Positions 32,564 through 41,216 of a stretch of 64,000 nucleotides of DNA are shown piece after piece. The stretch's first letter is position 1. Each line of letters begins with the position of its first letter. The translations under genes were made by a program, and so were the position numbers. The stretch comes from Candidatus Korarchaeum sp. (lineage in GTDB: Archaea; Korarchaeota; Korarchaeia; Korarchaeales; Korarchaeaceae). The stretch lies in NCBI GenBank assembly GCA_020833055.1, contig JAJHQZ010000005.1, positions 1 through 64,000 of the forward strand, given 5' to 3'. The notes beneath the pieces are model-generated. The model searched no databases, had not been told where the DNA came from, and worked only from the letters and a program-made list of their open reading frames with translations.

Positions 32564-33574
32564 ATGATATTCAGAGCTGTGACCCTCCACTTAAATGATC
32601 CCGAGCTCTATTCCTCCTATTCCGATTACCTAATGAAGCTATCCTCTAGGCTGAATTCACTCTCCTCTAGAGTCGTGCTCCCCAGGGCTTACGATGAAGT
32701 GAGCCTGGATCTCAAGGCCGCTTATTCCGGAAAGGGGTCTAAGGCATTTGAAATAGCATGGGATCTACTCAAAGGGGGTTACTTCACCTCAATATCCCTT
32801 AGCAGCGATCCCTCTGAGATCTACAGAGCCTCTGAATTCCTCTTCAGGATATCCGAGGAACTCGGGCCTGAATATGCGACTATGTTCGCTCTAGGGTCAG
32901 GAGAGCCACCGGAAACACCCTATTTTCCACTGACTAAATCTGAAAATTTCGGATTGAGCTTCTCCCTCCTCTACCCATCGGATCTCTATGGGGCTTTAAC
33001 TGAAGCTGAGGAGCCCGATTTAACTCTCAGGTATGCCCTCTCGAGAGTTTTCAAGGAGGCTGAGCGTAGGGTCGGAGAAGCGGTAGGGGAATTAGGTGAA
33101 GCTGTCCCTATAATAGGGATAGATTTCTCCCTGAGCCCTTGGATGGAGGAGAGCGTAGCTGAGGTAGTCAGCCTAGTCGCGAGATCCCCGTTCTTAGGGC
33201 CGGGAACGCCCTCGGCTCTCTTGGAGATAAATGAGGCCATATTGGAGTCATCTGAGGGGATGAGGAGGATCGGCTTCAATGAGATTATGCTGCCGATGGC
33301 AGAGGATGACCTCCTGAAGGAGCTATCATTGAGGCTAGAGATGAGAGCTAGGGATCTGGCTCTGCTAACACCTTATTGCTTGGCCGGTCTCGATATGGCC
33401 GTGCTACCCCTGAGCGTCGGGAGGGGAGATTTAGCTAAGCTGATAAGGGATGTGATAGCATCTAGCCGCGTTAAAGGTAGGACGATAGGGCTCAGGATAA
33501 TCTTAGCTGATGCCGAACCAGGGGAGCAAATCGAGCTCAGGAGGTTCGGGAAGGTCCCTGTGATGATGCCCTAG
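32564..33574 (+). CDS. DUF711 / UPF0210 family protein
   Basis: A protein of about 336 residues in the DUF711 family, whose members are related to glycyl-radical/anaerobic nucleotide enzymes in fold but have no settled function. Landmarks are MIFRAVTLHLND at the start, TPYFPLTKSENFGLSFSLL, GIDFSLSPWMEES, FLGPGTPSALLEI, GFNEIMLPMAEDDLL and the GLDMAVLPL closing segment. I start at ATG 32564 because both the family's N-terminus and the promoter spacing point there. The 3' end overlaps the convergent thioredoxin reductase gene by 38 bases. Confidence 0.85.
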   Translation: MIFRAVTLHLNDPELYSSYSDYLMKLSSRLNSLSSRVVLPRAYDEVSLDLKAAYSGKGSKAFEIAWDLLKGGYFTSISLSSDPSEIYRASEFLFRISEELGPEYATMFALGSGEPPETPYFPLTKSENFGLSFSLLYPSDLYGALTEAEEPDLTLRYALSRVFKEAERRVGEAVGELGEAVPIIGIDFSLSPWMEESVAEVVSLVARSPFLGPGTPSALLEINEAILESSEGMRRIGFNEIMLPMAEDDLLKELSLRLEMRARDLALLTPYCLAGLDMAVLPLSVGRGDLAKLIRDVIASSRVKGRTIGLRIILADAEPGEQIELRRFGKVPVMMP

Positions 33575-34526
33575 CGTAAGCCCCTCCGAATATCCTATCG
33601 TATATATCGACTGCAGCTCTCACCCCATCCCCAACTGCTTTAGCTATCTGCAATGGCTCCCCAGTGACATCACCCACAGCATAAACGCCTGGGATGTTCG
33701 TCCTCTGCCAGCAATCGACCTTTATGAATCCCCTCTCATCAGTCTCCACTCCAGCCTCCCTAGCTATTTTGCTATTCGGTTCCACTCCTATCAGTATGAA
33801 GACGCCATCTGCTTCGATGAAGCTCTCCTCCCCGCTCTCCAAGTCCCTGACTCTAACTCCCTCAACCCTACCCTCCCCAACTATAGCTGTCAGGACGCTA
33901 TTGAATAGGAACTTGACGTTCCCCCTGCTCATCAAGTTATCAACTAACGCCCTCTCAGCCCTCATCGAGGATCTCCTGTGTACTAAGATAACCTCTTTAG
34001 CGATCTTAGATAAATAGATGGATGATATTGCAGCCGTATTCCCACCTCCGACTACTATGACCCTCTTCCCCTTGAAGAGGGGTCCATCGCATACAGCGCA
34101 GTAGCTAACGCCCTTCCCGAAGAGCTCCTCCTCCCCAGGTATCCCAAGCTTCCTCTCCTCAGCTCCCGTAGCTATAATCAAAGCCCTAGCCTGGAACTCC
34201 TTGCCTGAGCTCGTATAAGCTCTCTTGATCTCCCCGGTTAACTCAAGCCTCACTACTTCCTCGGGTGAGAGTATCCTCGCCCCAGACTTGAGCGCTTGCT
34301 CACGAATCCTCCTCCCCAGCTCCTCCCCGCTTATCGATTCGAAGCCGGGGTAGTTCTCTATAACCGGATTTACATTGATCTTGCCACCAGGCAAGCTCTT
34401 CTCAATGACTAAAACCTTCAATCCGTATCTAGCTAGGTAGATAGCGGCTGTTAGTCCCCCGGGGCCTCCTCCAACGATTATAACGTCATTATCCCTCTCC
34501 ACTCTCGCTTGAGGCATGAAGAACAT
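33537..34526 (-). CDS. trxB: Thioredoxin reductase
   Basis: An FAD-dependent disulfide reductase that passes electrons from NAD(P)H to thioredoxin-like proteins. It has the FAD-binding GGGPGGLTAAIYLARYG, the redox-active pair in SYCAVCDG, the NAD(P)H motif VGGGNTAA, and the closing NIPGVYAVGDVTG. At 329 residues it is full length. It could reduce the peroxiredoxin at 52.1 kb. The ATG directly follows the stop of the ASCH gene, so both are co-transcribed. Its 3' end overlaps the DUF711 gene. Confidence 0.95.
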   Translation of the reverse strand: MFFMPQARVERDNDVIIVGGGPGGLTAAIYLARYGLKVLVIEKSLPGGKINVNPVIENYPGFESISGEELGRRIREQALKSGARILSPEEVVRLELTGEIKRAYTSSGKEFQARALIIATGAEERKLGIPGEEELFGKGVSYCAVCDGPLFKGKRVIVVGGGNTAAISSIYLSKIAKEVILVHRRSSMRAERALVDNLMSRGNVKFLFNSVLTAIVGEGRVEGVRVRDLESGEESFIEADGVFILIGVEPNSKIAREAGVETDERGFIKVDCWQRTNIPGVYAVGDVTGEPLQIAKAVGDGVRAAVDIYDRIFGGAYARASSQGPSRTS

Positions 34527-34841
34527 CTAATCCCTCCCGATCAGATCGAACCTTATCAACTTCAGTCTCCTATTAAAAATCTCATCCCCGTATATTGATA
34601 TGAGCTCATTTATGAGATCATCAACGCTCTTGAATCCATCCTCCCTCGCTAGATCATCGTCAATCTCCCCTAAGCTGAGCTCCCTCACTTCCCTTATTAT
34701 AGCTTCACCTATCCTCTCCTCCCCTGCCTCTAAGCAAACTAAATCTCCAGGATTGAGGCTCGTTTCCATTCTTATCGTGCTCCTCTTCCTCCCAGAGATT
34801 ATCCAATCCTTATATTTCCCCTTGAACTTCAGGACCTTCAT
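34527..34841 (-). CDS. ASCH-domain protein
   Basis: A 104-residue single-domain protein of the ASCH superfamily (PUA-like fold, thought to bind RNA or nucleotides). The N-terminal signature LKFKGKYKDWIISGRKRSTIR with its Gly-x-Lys-x-Thr pattern is typical, followed by NPGDLVCLEAGEERIGEAII. It is first in a two-gene operon with thioredoxin reductase. No functional link between the two families is known to me. Confidence 0.8.
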   Translation of the reverse strand: MKVLKFKGKYKDWIISGRKRSTIRMETSLNPGDLVCLEAGEERIGEAIIREVRELSLGEIDDDLAREDGFKSVDDLINELISIYGDEIFNRRLKLIRFDLIGRD

Positions 34842-34866
34842 AATATTCCCCTCAAGATCGCTTACC

Positions 34867-34893
34867 CCTCAATTGAGGTCTTAGATTATACAG
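34867..34893 (-). promoter_or_regulatory. Promoter of the ASCH-trxB operon with a palindromic operator candidate
   Basis: On the minus strand TGTATAATCT (about 34884-34893) is a TATA box predicting a start near 34862. The perfect 12-base palindrome CCTCAATTGAGG (34867-34878) falls between TATA and start site, where a bound regulator would block transcription. GAGGGGAAT before the ATG is the likely ribosome site. Confidence 0.5.
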
Positions 34894-35091
34894 TTATCTC
34901 AGAAATACCGACCCTCCTTGAGACATATTAGAGTCCTGCTTGCGGTATGTAAGCTTTTTTGATCTTTTGATGAGGAAAGAGGATATGTAATTCACCTTCT
35001 CAAAGAAATAAATATGAATAGAGATAGAAGCCCTATGACAACGCACTATCTCACGATCTAAGCTGCGATAATGCTCAATGAGTAGTTCTAA
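34894..35091. other. Non-coding stretch between the ASCH and permease genes
   Basis: The divergent ASCH and permease genes are 342 bases apart. Apart from the promoter elements listed at each end I see no open frame, tRNA or clear RNA fold in this middle part; it is mildly AT-rich. Confidence 0.5.
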
Positions 35092-35133
35092 CTACCGATC
35101 GTGCGATTTAAATCGGTAGGAAAAGTTATAAAG
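35092..35133 (+). promoter_or_regulatory. Permease promoter with upstream inverted repeat
   Basis: CTACCGAT (35092-35099) and ATCGGTAG (35112-35119) form a perfect eight-base inverted repeat 12 bases apart. It ends six bases before the TATA box GTTATAAAG (35125-35133). The position at the BRE/TATA region suits an operator. GGTGATC precedes the ATG at 35184. Confidence 0.5.
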
Positions 35134-35183
35134 TTCACTATAGGAGACCTCCAATCACCCCGCATCCCCTTAGGTGATCTATC

Positions 35184-36794
35184 ATGGGAGAGGTACCATC
35201 GATTTTTGTGAGGAGATCCTCCGGTCTAGTTAGAGAGGTCTACCCTAAGGATTCCTTCATATATAATGTCTACTTCACAGCTTACTTCACGGCTTTAGTT
35301 TTCGTCTATCTTATAGCGCTTTACGTAGTTCCAGCGGAAGCTCTCGTCCCAGGGCTGATATTATCGACATTCCTCTTCACTTTCCAAGTCTTAGTTTACT
35401 CCCTGCTGTCCATCGCGATGCCCAGGAGTGGTGGAGATTACGTGATAATAAGTAGGGCATTGCATCCGTTCCTAGGGTTCATATCGAGCTGGAATTGGTT
35501 CATCTGGCTAGCTTTCTGGTTCGCTTTTGGAGGATACACCTTCTCCTCCGTAGCTTTATCCACGATGTTCCTCACCCTCGGGCTAGTGACAGGGAATCCA
35601 TCTCTAGTCTCAATAGGGGATATGCTAGCTGAACCGATCCCAGCTCTCATCGTGGGAACGCTCATCATGCTCGTGTTCCTCGCTATGACATCCTTCGGCT
35701 TGGGTAGATTCATAAAGATCCAATTGATCACTTTCATCATAGGGTTCATAGGCGTATTAATCGGTGCTATTTATTTAGCCCTCTGCGATCCCAGAACTTA
35801 TGCGGAAACTCTCAATAGGCTTATATCTCAATATGCAGGTACTTCGGATCCCTACAATGCCATAATAAATGCTGCTAAAGAGCTCGGATGGGGACCGGAG
35901 AGAGTATATGGCTATACTGCAGAGCACTTGATGAAAGTCCTTCCAGCAGCTTACTTAGCGGTCCCCTGGACTATGGGGACAGTTTTCATAGCTGGAGAAG
36001 TTTCTCAGCCGAAGAGAGCACAATTAATCGGAGGGATAGGAGGATTGGCCTTCATAGGAGGATTAACTGTAATACTAGCATTCTTGCTCGAGAGAGCAAT
36101 GGGAATAGAGTTCTTCTCAGCGTTCTCGTACCTATTCTACAACCCGCCTCAGGGTCTCTCGATACCAATAAAGCCCTACTTCAATACCTTAGCTTTCCTC
36201 ATAATAGAGAACCCTCTCCTTAACATCTGGGCGAATTTGGGATTCATATTCCTCGGCTGGATGTACATGGCCCAGAATTTACTTAATGACAGCAGATTGC
36301 TCTTTGCATGGTCTTTCGATAGGTTAATACCCGAGAAGTTCGCTGAAGTGAGCGAGAGATTCAAGTCCCCGATATATGCGCTTCTCACAGTATTCATAAT
36401 AGCTGAAGTATTCTCGTTCGCCATAATATTCGTTCCGGAGCTTCAAGTAATCTCTAGCATAATGGCCCTCTCCTTCTCAGTGATAATAATGTCTCTAGCA
36501 GCGATATTCTTCCCATACAGGAGGAGAGATCTCTTTGAGAGATCAGGGATAAGCTGGAGGGTCGCTGGAATACCCTTAATCTCATTGCTCGGTCTAGCAT
36601 CCCTCATCGTAAACTTGATCTCGAATTACTACTGGATAACGGATCCTAACTACGGGGCTGTAAACGATATCTCTGTAACGGCAATGCTGCTCGTGATAGT
36701 CGTAGGGATCTTGATATACCTCCTAGGTATCTACAGGCTCAAGAGGAGAGGGATAGAGCCCTCTAAGATATACACGGAGCTACCTCCAGTTTGA
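35184..36794 (+). CDS. APC-superfamily amino acid/amide permease
   Basis: A 536-residue integral membrane transporter with about 12 helices. It shows the APC-type start (VYPKDSFIYNVYFTAYFTAL), the substrate-region helix break SIAMPRSGGDYVIISRALHP, and PAAYLAVPWTMGTVFIAGEVSQPKRA, as in amino acid permeases. It is a cation- or exchange-driven carrier; the substrate is not readable. The next gene, 45 bases on, is an acetamidase/formamidase, so an amide or amine substrate is a reasonable guess. Confidence 0.85.
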   Translation: MGEVPSIFVRRSSGLVREVYPKDSFIYNVYFTAYFTALVFVYLIALYVVPAEALVPGLILSTFLFTFQVLVYSLLSIAMPRSGGDYVIISRALHPFLGFISSWNWFIWLAFWFAFGGYTFSSVALSTMFLTLGLVTGNPSLVSIGDMLAEPIPALIVGTLIMLVFLAMTSFGLGRFIKIQLITFIIGFIGVLIGAIYLALCDPRTYAETLNRLISQYAGTSDPYNAIINAAKELGWGPERVYGYTAEHLMKVLPAAYLAVPWTMGTVFIAGEVSQPKRAQLIGGIGGLAFIGGLTVILAFLLERAMGIEFFSAFSYLFYNPPQGLSIPIKPYFNTLAFLIIENPLLNIWANLGFIFLGWMYMAQNLLNDSRLLFAWSFDRLIPEKFAEVSERFKSPIYALLTVFIIAEVFSFAIIFVPELQVISSIMALSFSVIIMSLAAIFFPYRRRDLFERSGISWRVAGIPLISLLGLASLIVNLISNYYWITDPNYGAVNDISVTAMLLVIVVGILIYLLGIYRLKRRGIEPSKIYTELPPV

Positions 36795-36839
36795 ATTATC
36801 CCCACCAACCTTTTTACTTTTCAAAGGGTGAGTGATCAT

Positions 36840-37742
36840 ATGAAGAGGGTAGGGAGGGAGAGTATCATATACTCATTCAGCCCGAAGCACGAGCCAGCTG
36901 AGGTCGCTTCACCAGGAGAATATGTATTATTCGAGACTGAGGATGCCTTCGGAGGGCAGGTCAAGGGGGAGGAGACCCCTCCAGATAAGCTGGACTGGTC
37001 GAGGGTCGATGGGGCGACGGGCCCTCTCTATATAGAGGGGGCCGATCCGGGGGACACGCTCGTCGTGGATATACTCGATATAAGGCTGCAGGAGAAGGGA
37101 GCGATCGCAGTAATACCTGGCTATGGGGGTCTATCACACCTCAGCTTCACGCCTAAGGCTAAGGTAGTCAAGATAGACGGGAGCTTCGTTTACTTCAACG
37201 GTATCAGGATACCGATAAAGCCCATGATAGGTACTATAGGCGTCGCGCCTGAGGGAGGGGAGATCCCAGCTGGGAACCCGGGTAGGCATGGCGGTAACAT
37301 GGATGTTAGCGAGCTAGGGGTGGGGAGGAGGCTCTACCTCCCAGTCTTCACTAAGGGCGCTTTGCTCGCGCTCGGCGATCTCCACGCTGTTCAAGCGGAT
37401 GGTGAGCTCTGTGTCTCAGCTATAGAGTCGCCCGGTGAGGTCCTGGTCAGGGTCGACTTGATAAAGGGGAGGATGCCGAAATGGCCGATCCTAGAGACAC
37501 CAGAAAGTTTTCAAGTAATAACAGCAGGCAAAGATCTAGATGAAGCTGTCAGAGAGGCTGCAGAGGAGTCAGTAAGGGCGATAATGAGGGCTAAGGGGAT
37601 CCCGTTCGAGGATGCGTATATGCTGGGGAGCCTGCTCGTGGAACTGAAGATAAATCAAGTGGTAGATCCATTACTGGGGGCTAGAGCTAAGGTACCGAAG
37701 TGGCTGGTCTCAATACACGACTTCCTGTATCAAAGGGTTTAA
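36840..37742 (+). CDS. Acetamidase/formamidase family protein
   Basis: An amidohydrolase of the FmdA/AmdA family, which release ammonia from short amides. The 300-residue protein carries the family's DWSRVDGATGPLYIEGADPGD, GYGGLS, MIGTIGVAPEGGEIPAGNPGRHGGNMD and the conserved LGDLHAVQADGE. The ATG at 36840 follows GGGTGAGTGATC and is preferred to the in-frame GTG at 36828. It lies directly after the APC permease on the same strand and may be co-transcribed with it. Confidence 0.9.
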   Translation: MKRVGRESIIYSFSPKHEPAEVASPGEYVLFETEDAFGGQVKGEETPPDKLDWSRVDGATGPLYIEGADPGDTLVVDILDIRLQEKGAIAVIPGYGGLSHLSFTPKAKVVKIDGSFVYFNGIRIPIKPMIGTIGVAPEGGEIPAGNPGRHGGNMDVSELGVGRRLYLPVFTKGALLALGDLHAVQADGELCVSAIESPGEVLVRVDLIKGRMPKWPILETPESFQVITAGKDLDEAVREAAEESVRAIMRAKGIPFEDAYMLGSLLVELKINQVVDPLLGARAKVPKWLVSIHDFLYQRV

Positions 37743-37830
37743 CATAATCAAATATCTCAGCTCTGGGATCCTATATTTCCCTGAACTGGGCTCCTTAGAG
37801 AGGAGGTCTGCATCTAGAGATGAGCATCCA

Positions 37831-37843
37831 GCTTTAAAATATG
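37831..37843 (+). promoter_or_regulatory. aroA promoter
   Basis: CTTTAAAATATG is centred about 25 bases before the ATG at 37861, so the aroA message should be leaderless. Confidence 0.5.
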
Positions 37844-37860
37844 TCATGTAACTCGGCTGG

Positions 37861-39180
37861 ATGATAGAAGTAAGGCCCTCTAAAGCTCAAGGTAGTGTCA
37901 GGGCCCCGCCATCTAAGAGCTATTCTCACCGAGCTCTAGCGGTCTCCCTACTCTGCGAGGGCCCATCTAGGGTGAGGAATATCTCGAGAGCTAGGGATGT
38001 AATAGCGACGCTAAACGCCATAAGGTCCTTCGGGGCGAAGATATCGGATGAGTTTACCGAAATAAAGATAGAGCCACCTCAGAGGCCCTCAGTCCCCGAT
38101 GATGTGATCTATTGCGGGGGCTCCGGCACTACTATCAGGTTCTTCGTCCCTATCTCAACTCTAACAGAAGGGGGCTACACTGTGCTCACTGGGAACGATA
38201 GCTTGAGGAGGAGGCCTATGGGCCCTATCATAGATGCTATAAATAAACTGGGGGGATGGGCTATTAGCTCCAGGATGAACGGGCTCCCACCCCTAATAGT
38301 GAGGGGAGGAGGTCTCAAGGGAGGTGAGGTCGAGATAGATGGAAGCATAAGTTCGCAATTCTTCTCAGGGTTGATGATAGCATCCACACGCTTCGAGAGT
38401 GGTCTGAAGATAAGGCCGATCGGGGAGTTGGTCTCGAGGCCCTACCTGGAGATGACTGAGGAAGTCCTGAGGAGGAGCGGGTCCTGCGTTGAGTTGGATG
38501 AGGAGATAATAGTGGAGCCAGTGCCACCTAAGAGCCTGGAATTCGAAGTACCTGGAGATTATGGTCTAGCCGCTTTCCACATGTTGGCAGCTTCCGTCAC
38601 TGGGGGGAGAGTGATCGTAGAGGGTTTAGATAACACTATGCCTCAAGCGGATTACACTGTGATAGATGTACTCAAGAGCTTCGGCGTAGAAGTCCGGGAG
38701 GTCGGAAGTAGCGTTATTGTGGAGGGGAAGCCTAGATATGGAGCTAGGTTGAACTTAAAGGATTCACCAGATATATTCCCGATAGCATGCGTTCTAGCTT
38801 CTTTCGTGAGCGAGGTCTCTGAGATAAGGGGGGTAGCTCACGCTAGAGTGAAGGAGAGCGATAGAGTAGCGAGTATGTCTTCAGAGCTCGAGAAAGTGGG
38901 TGTTGAGGTGAGGGAACTATACGATGGGCTCATCATAAGGGGAGGGAATCCTAAGGGAGGGGTGAAGCTAGACTCTCATGGAGATCACAGGATTTTCATG
39001 GCCCTCTTAGCTCTAGCTGCTGCAACTAGGGAAGGTTGCATAATAGAGGGTGAGGAATCTGTCGCCGATTCTTACCCAGGCTTCCTAGAGGACTCGATTA
39101 AGCTAGGCATAGATCTGAGGCCTATTGGCTTCAACACTACCCTCACAGGACTCTCAGGGGAGCGGGACTCCCTCTCCTGA
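37861..39180 (+). CDS. aroA: 3-phosphoshikimate 1-carboxyvinyltransferase (EPSP synthase)
   Basis: It joins phosphoenolpyruvate to shikimate-3-phosphate, the sixth step to chorismate and the aromatic amino acids. The 439-residue protein shows PPSKSYSHRAL at the start, the PEP-binding GGSGTTIRFF, SSQFFSGLM in the second domain, and DSHGDHRIFMAL near the end. No other shikimate gene is present in the window, although archaea often cluster them. The last 15 codons run into a hairpin that spans the stop codon, and these residues (TTLTGLSGERDSLS) are probably not part of the fold. Confidence 0.95.
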   Translation: MIEVRPSKAQGSVRAPPSKSYSHRALAVSLLCEGPSRVRNISRARDVIATLNAIRSFGAKISDEFTEIKIEPPQRPSVPDDVIYCGGSGTTIRFFVPISTLTEGGYTVLTGNDSLRRRPMGPIIDAINKLGGWAISSRMNGLPPLIVRGGGLKGGEVEIDGSISSQFFSGLMIASTRFESGLKIRPIGELVSRPYLEMTEEVLRRSGSCVELDEEIIVEPVPPKSLEFEVPGDYGLAAFHMLAASVTGGRVIVEGLDNTMPQADYTVIDVLKSFGVEVREVGSSVIVEGKPRYGARLNLKDSPDIFPIACVLASFVSEVSEIRGVAHARVKESDRVASMSSELEKVGVEVRELYDGLIIRGGNPKGGVKLDSHGDHRIFMALLALAAATREGCIIEGEESVADSYPGFLEDSIKLGIDLRPIGFNTTLTGLSGERDSLS

Positions 39181-39181
39181 G
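39153..39181 (+). terminator. Stable hairpin over the aroA stop codon
   Basis: CTCAGGGGAG (39153-39162) pairs with CTCTCCTGAG (39172-39181) in ten pairs with one G-T, around a nine-base loop. The TGA stop lies in the descending arm. It may act as a terminator between convergent aroA and TFS genes. Confidence 0.45.
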
Positions 39182-39285
39182 TTCGGAGGGCCGCCCTGAG
39201 CCCTAGGTACCAGGCATATCCCGAAGTAGTGATTTATATTTTCTACATTTCATAAAATGGGAGAAATTTGTTGACCTCAACAGAT

Positions 39286-39612
39286 TCAACTGTACTCCCT
39301 CCAAGAGTAACCGCATTTCGTACACTTATATATCCTAGTGGGGGGCTCATCAGCTGCTCTCGTCTGTACTATCTGGAAGTAAGCTTTATCATTACCACAT
39401 TTAGGGCATCTTGCCTCAACAATAGGTGCAGATATTTTCTCAGATCCCTCATCTATTATCAAATCTCCGCTCTCCGATGTCACTTTCGTGACGACTTGAG
39501 AGTTCCCCTTAGGAGGGTTATCGCTCTCATATCCGCAGCTAGGGCAGTAATATGTCAACCTCTTACCGACTTTTTTAGGTCTCAAGAGGGTTCCGCATTT
39601 AGGGCAGAACAT
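39286..39612 (-). CDS. tfs: Transcription elongation factor TFS (RPB9/TFIIS-like)
   Basis: An archaeal TFIIS homologue that stimulates RNA cleavage by stalled RNA polymerase. The 108-residue protein has an N-terminal zinc ribbon (CPKCG...CPSCG), a linker, and the C-terminal ribbon CPKCGN...CTKCG. The acidic tip TRAADEPPT, which reaches into the polymerase active site, is intact apart from an extra Ala-Ala in place of Ser-Ala. It is a stand-alone gene with its own divergent promoter region shared with the NYN gene. Confidence 0.93.
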   Translation of the reverse strand: MFCPKCGTLLRPKKVGKRLTYYCPSCGYESDNPPKGNSQVVTKVTSESGDLIIDEGSEKISAPIVEARCPKCGNDKAYFQIVQTRAADEPPTRIYKCTKCGYSWREYS

Positions 39613-39675
39613 ACAGACCCCCTCCTTCTTGAGCGTAGCCTATTTAAGTAAATTCATCCAGTCACACTAGAGAAA

Positions 39676-40179
39676 ATGAAGGTACTAAAGGGAGTCAAAA
39701 GGAAAAAGATGAAGCAATTAGCAGTAATAGTAGATGGACCGAATATGCTGAGGAAGGAATTGGGCACTGATTTAGAGGAAATTAGGAAATTAGCTGAGAG
39801 AGAGGGGAGGATAAGATTAGCTATCGTTGTATTGGATAAGAAAGCCCCCGAGAAATTAGTTGAAGCTGTGACGAATGCGGGCTTCAAACCTTTGATCTCC
39901 ACGGGGAAAGTTGAGGTAGATTTCTCCATAGTTTGCATGGAGGCTATCAACGACGAGAAGATAGATATGATAGTGATGGCAGCTAGGAGCGCTGCTTACA
40001 TGCCCTTGATACATAAAGCGAAGGAATCTGGGAAGGAGGTCATGATAATAGGGGCGGAACCGGGTTTCAGTGTCGCATTGAAGAAAGCTTGCGATCAGTA
40101 CATACTACTTCCATCCCCTCCCCCTGAGGACCTCACTGAGCCTAAGGGTGAGGATGAAGGAAGAGAGAGCGACGATTAA
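39676..40179 (+). CDS. NYN/PIN-like domain protein (predicted RNase)
   Basis: A 167-residue protein of the NYN (LabA/DUF88) family, predicted metal-dependent ribonucleases of the PIN fold. Acidic sites are visible: IVDGPNMLRK (Asp and Asn), EVDFSIVCMEA, and DMIVMAARSAAYMPLI. It corresponds to an archaeal conserved family of unknown target. The last ~25 residues are acidic and low in structure (PPPEDLTEPKGEDEGRESDD). They lie in a 75-base overlap with the convergent DUF373 gene, so this tail may exist only because of the shared DNA. Confidence 0.85.
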   Translation: MKVLKGVKRKKMKQLAVIVDGPNMLRKELGTDLEEIRKLAEREGRIRLAIVVLDKKAPEKLVEAVTNAGFKPLISTGKVEVDFSIVCMEAINDEKIDMIVMAARSAAYMPLIHKAKESGKEVMIIGAEPGFSVALKKACDQYILLPSPPPEDLTEPKGEDEGRESDD

Positions 40180-41184
40180 AGCACCCAGCAGATTTATCAT
40201 TAAGCTCAGGAGCCCTATTATCCCCTCTAAGTACTGGCCTATTGAGTAGAAGGATATCCAGAATGATATTACGAGGCCTGTCACCATTAGCCTCTCCAGG
40301 GAGTCCACCCTCCTCTCCGCAGCTCTCTCAATGGAGCTCCCTGAGAACATGATAGCTAGAGATAGAGCTAGGAAACTACTAGCCTCTTGTAGCAATCTCG
40401 CTACTATCAGTTCGATCGGGTAGCCTTGGGAGGCTAGAGATAGCGCCCTAGTGTAAGATAACGATATCGTGAGGAAGAGACCTATCAGCCCGATTACGAG
40501 CGAGAAGAAACCTACATGCCTACCGAAGTAATTTATCCATCTCTTCATAACTTCCCTCAGTGAGAAACCTTTCTCAAGGAAGAAGAGGCCGGCTAATATA
40601 GATATCCCTATGTATAAGTACTTCTGGAATTCTATTAACGAGAAGAGGCCGTATAAAATGAGAATAGCGCCGGGCAACCCGAGTACTATGGATCTGGAGG
40701 AAGGGGATCTCATCAGTTTCTCAAAGTACCTCTTTATCAGTATGTAAGTGTGCTCTATCTCCCTGCTCTGCTGGACTATTACCCTCCTCACGCTCCTTAT
40801 CGGGGCGTACTTCATCAATATAGGGATCACTAATTCATCATCAGCCCCATCAGAGACTAAAACTATGCTAGTGGGCTTAAATACCCTCGCGACTTCATCC
40901 ATCTGCCTATTTATCTCCTCATCAGCTCTGAGCTCTTTCCCCTCATCCCCAGTTATCGTAGCTATCTCGATCCTGGATCCCGGGAATATGGACCTAGCTT
41001 CATCATACACCTTCACGGCCCCGAAGATAGCGTTAGCATCGGCTTCCGTGGGATCAGCGAGAGCTAGTTTAGATGCAGCTTCAAGATTGGCCTCTCTCCC
41101 GATCACTGGGCCCCTTATTCCGGCCTTGACCCCTAGGTCATTATCCCTATCTACGCAGACTATGAGTATCCTTTCCTCTTCCAT
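40105..41184 (-). CDS. DUF373 family membrane protein
   Basis: A 359-residue archaeal membrane protein. The N-terminal soluble domain has the family signature CVDRDNDLGVKAGIRGPVIG and LADPTEADANAIFGAVK, followed by an acidic ITGDEGKELRADEEI. Residues ~170-355 hold about six transmembrane helices. Members are widespread in archaea and their role is unknown. The 3' end overlaps the NYN gene by 75 bases in antisense. Confidence 0.88.
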   Translation of the reverse strand: MEEERILIVCVDRDNDLGVKAGIRGPVIGREANLEAASKLALADPTEADANAIFGAVKVYDEARSIFPGSRIEIATITGDEGKELRADEEINRQMDEVARVFKPTSIVLVSDGADDELVIPILMKYAPIRSVRRVIVQQSREIEHTYILIKRYFEKLMRSPSSRSIVLGLPGAILILYGLFSLIEFQKYLYIGISILAGLFFLEKGFSLREVMKRWINYFGRHVGFFSLVIGLIGLFLTISLSYTRALSLASQGYPIELIVARLLQEASSFLALSLAIMFSGSSIERAAERRVDSLERLMVTGLVISFWISFYSIGQYLEGIIGLLSLMINLLGALIVALSSFILTLRLSEVLRGRGWK

Positions 41185-41216
41185 CAGTACTCATATCACC
41201 CTCGAAAAATAAAAGC

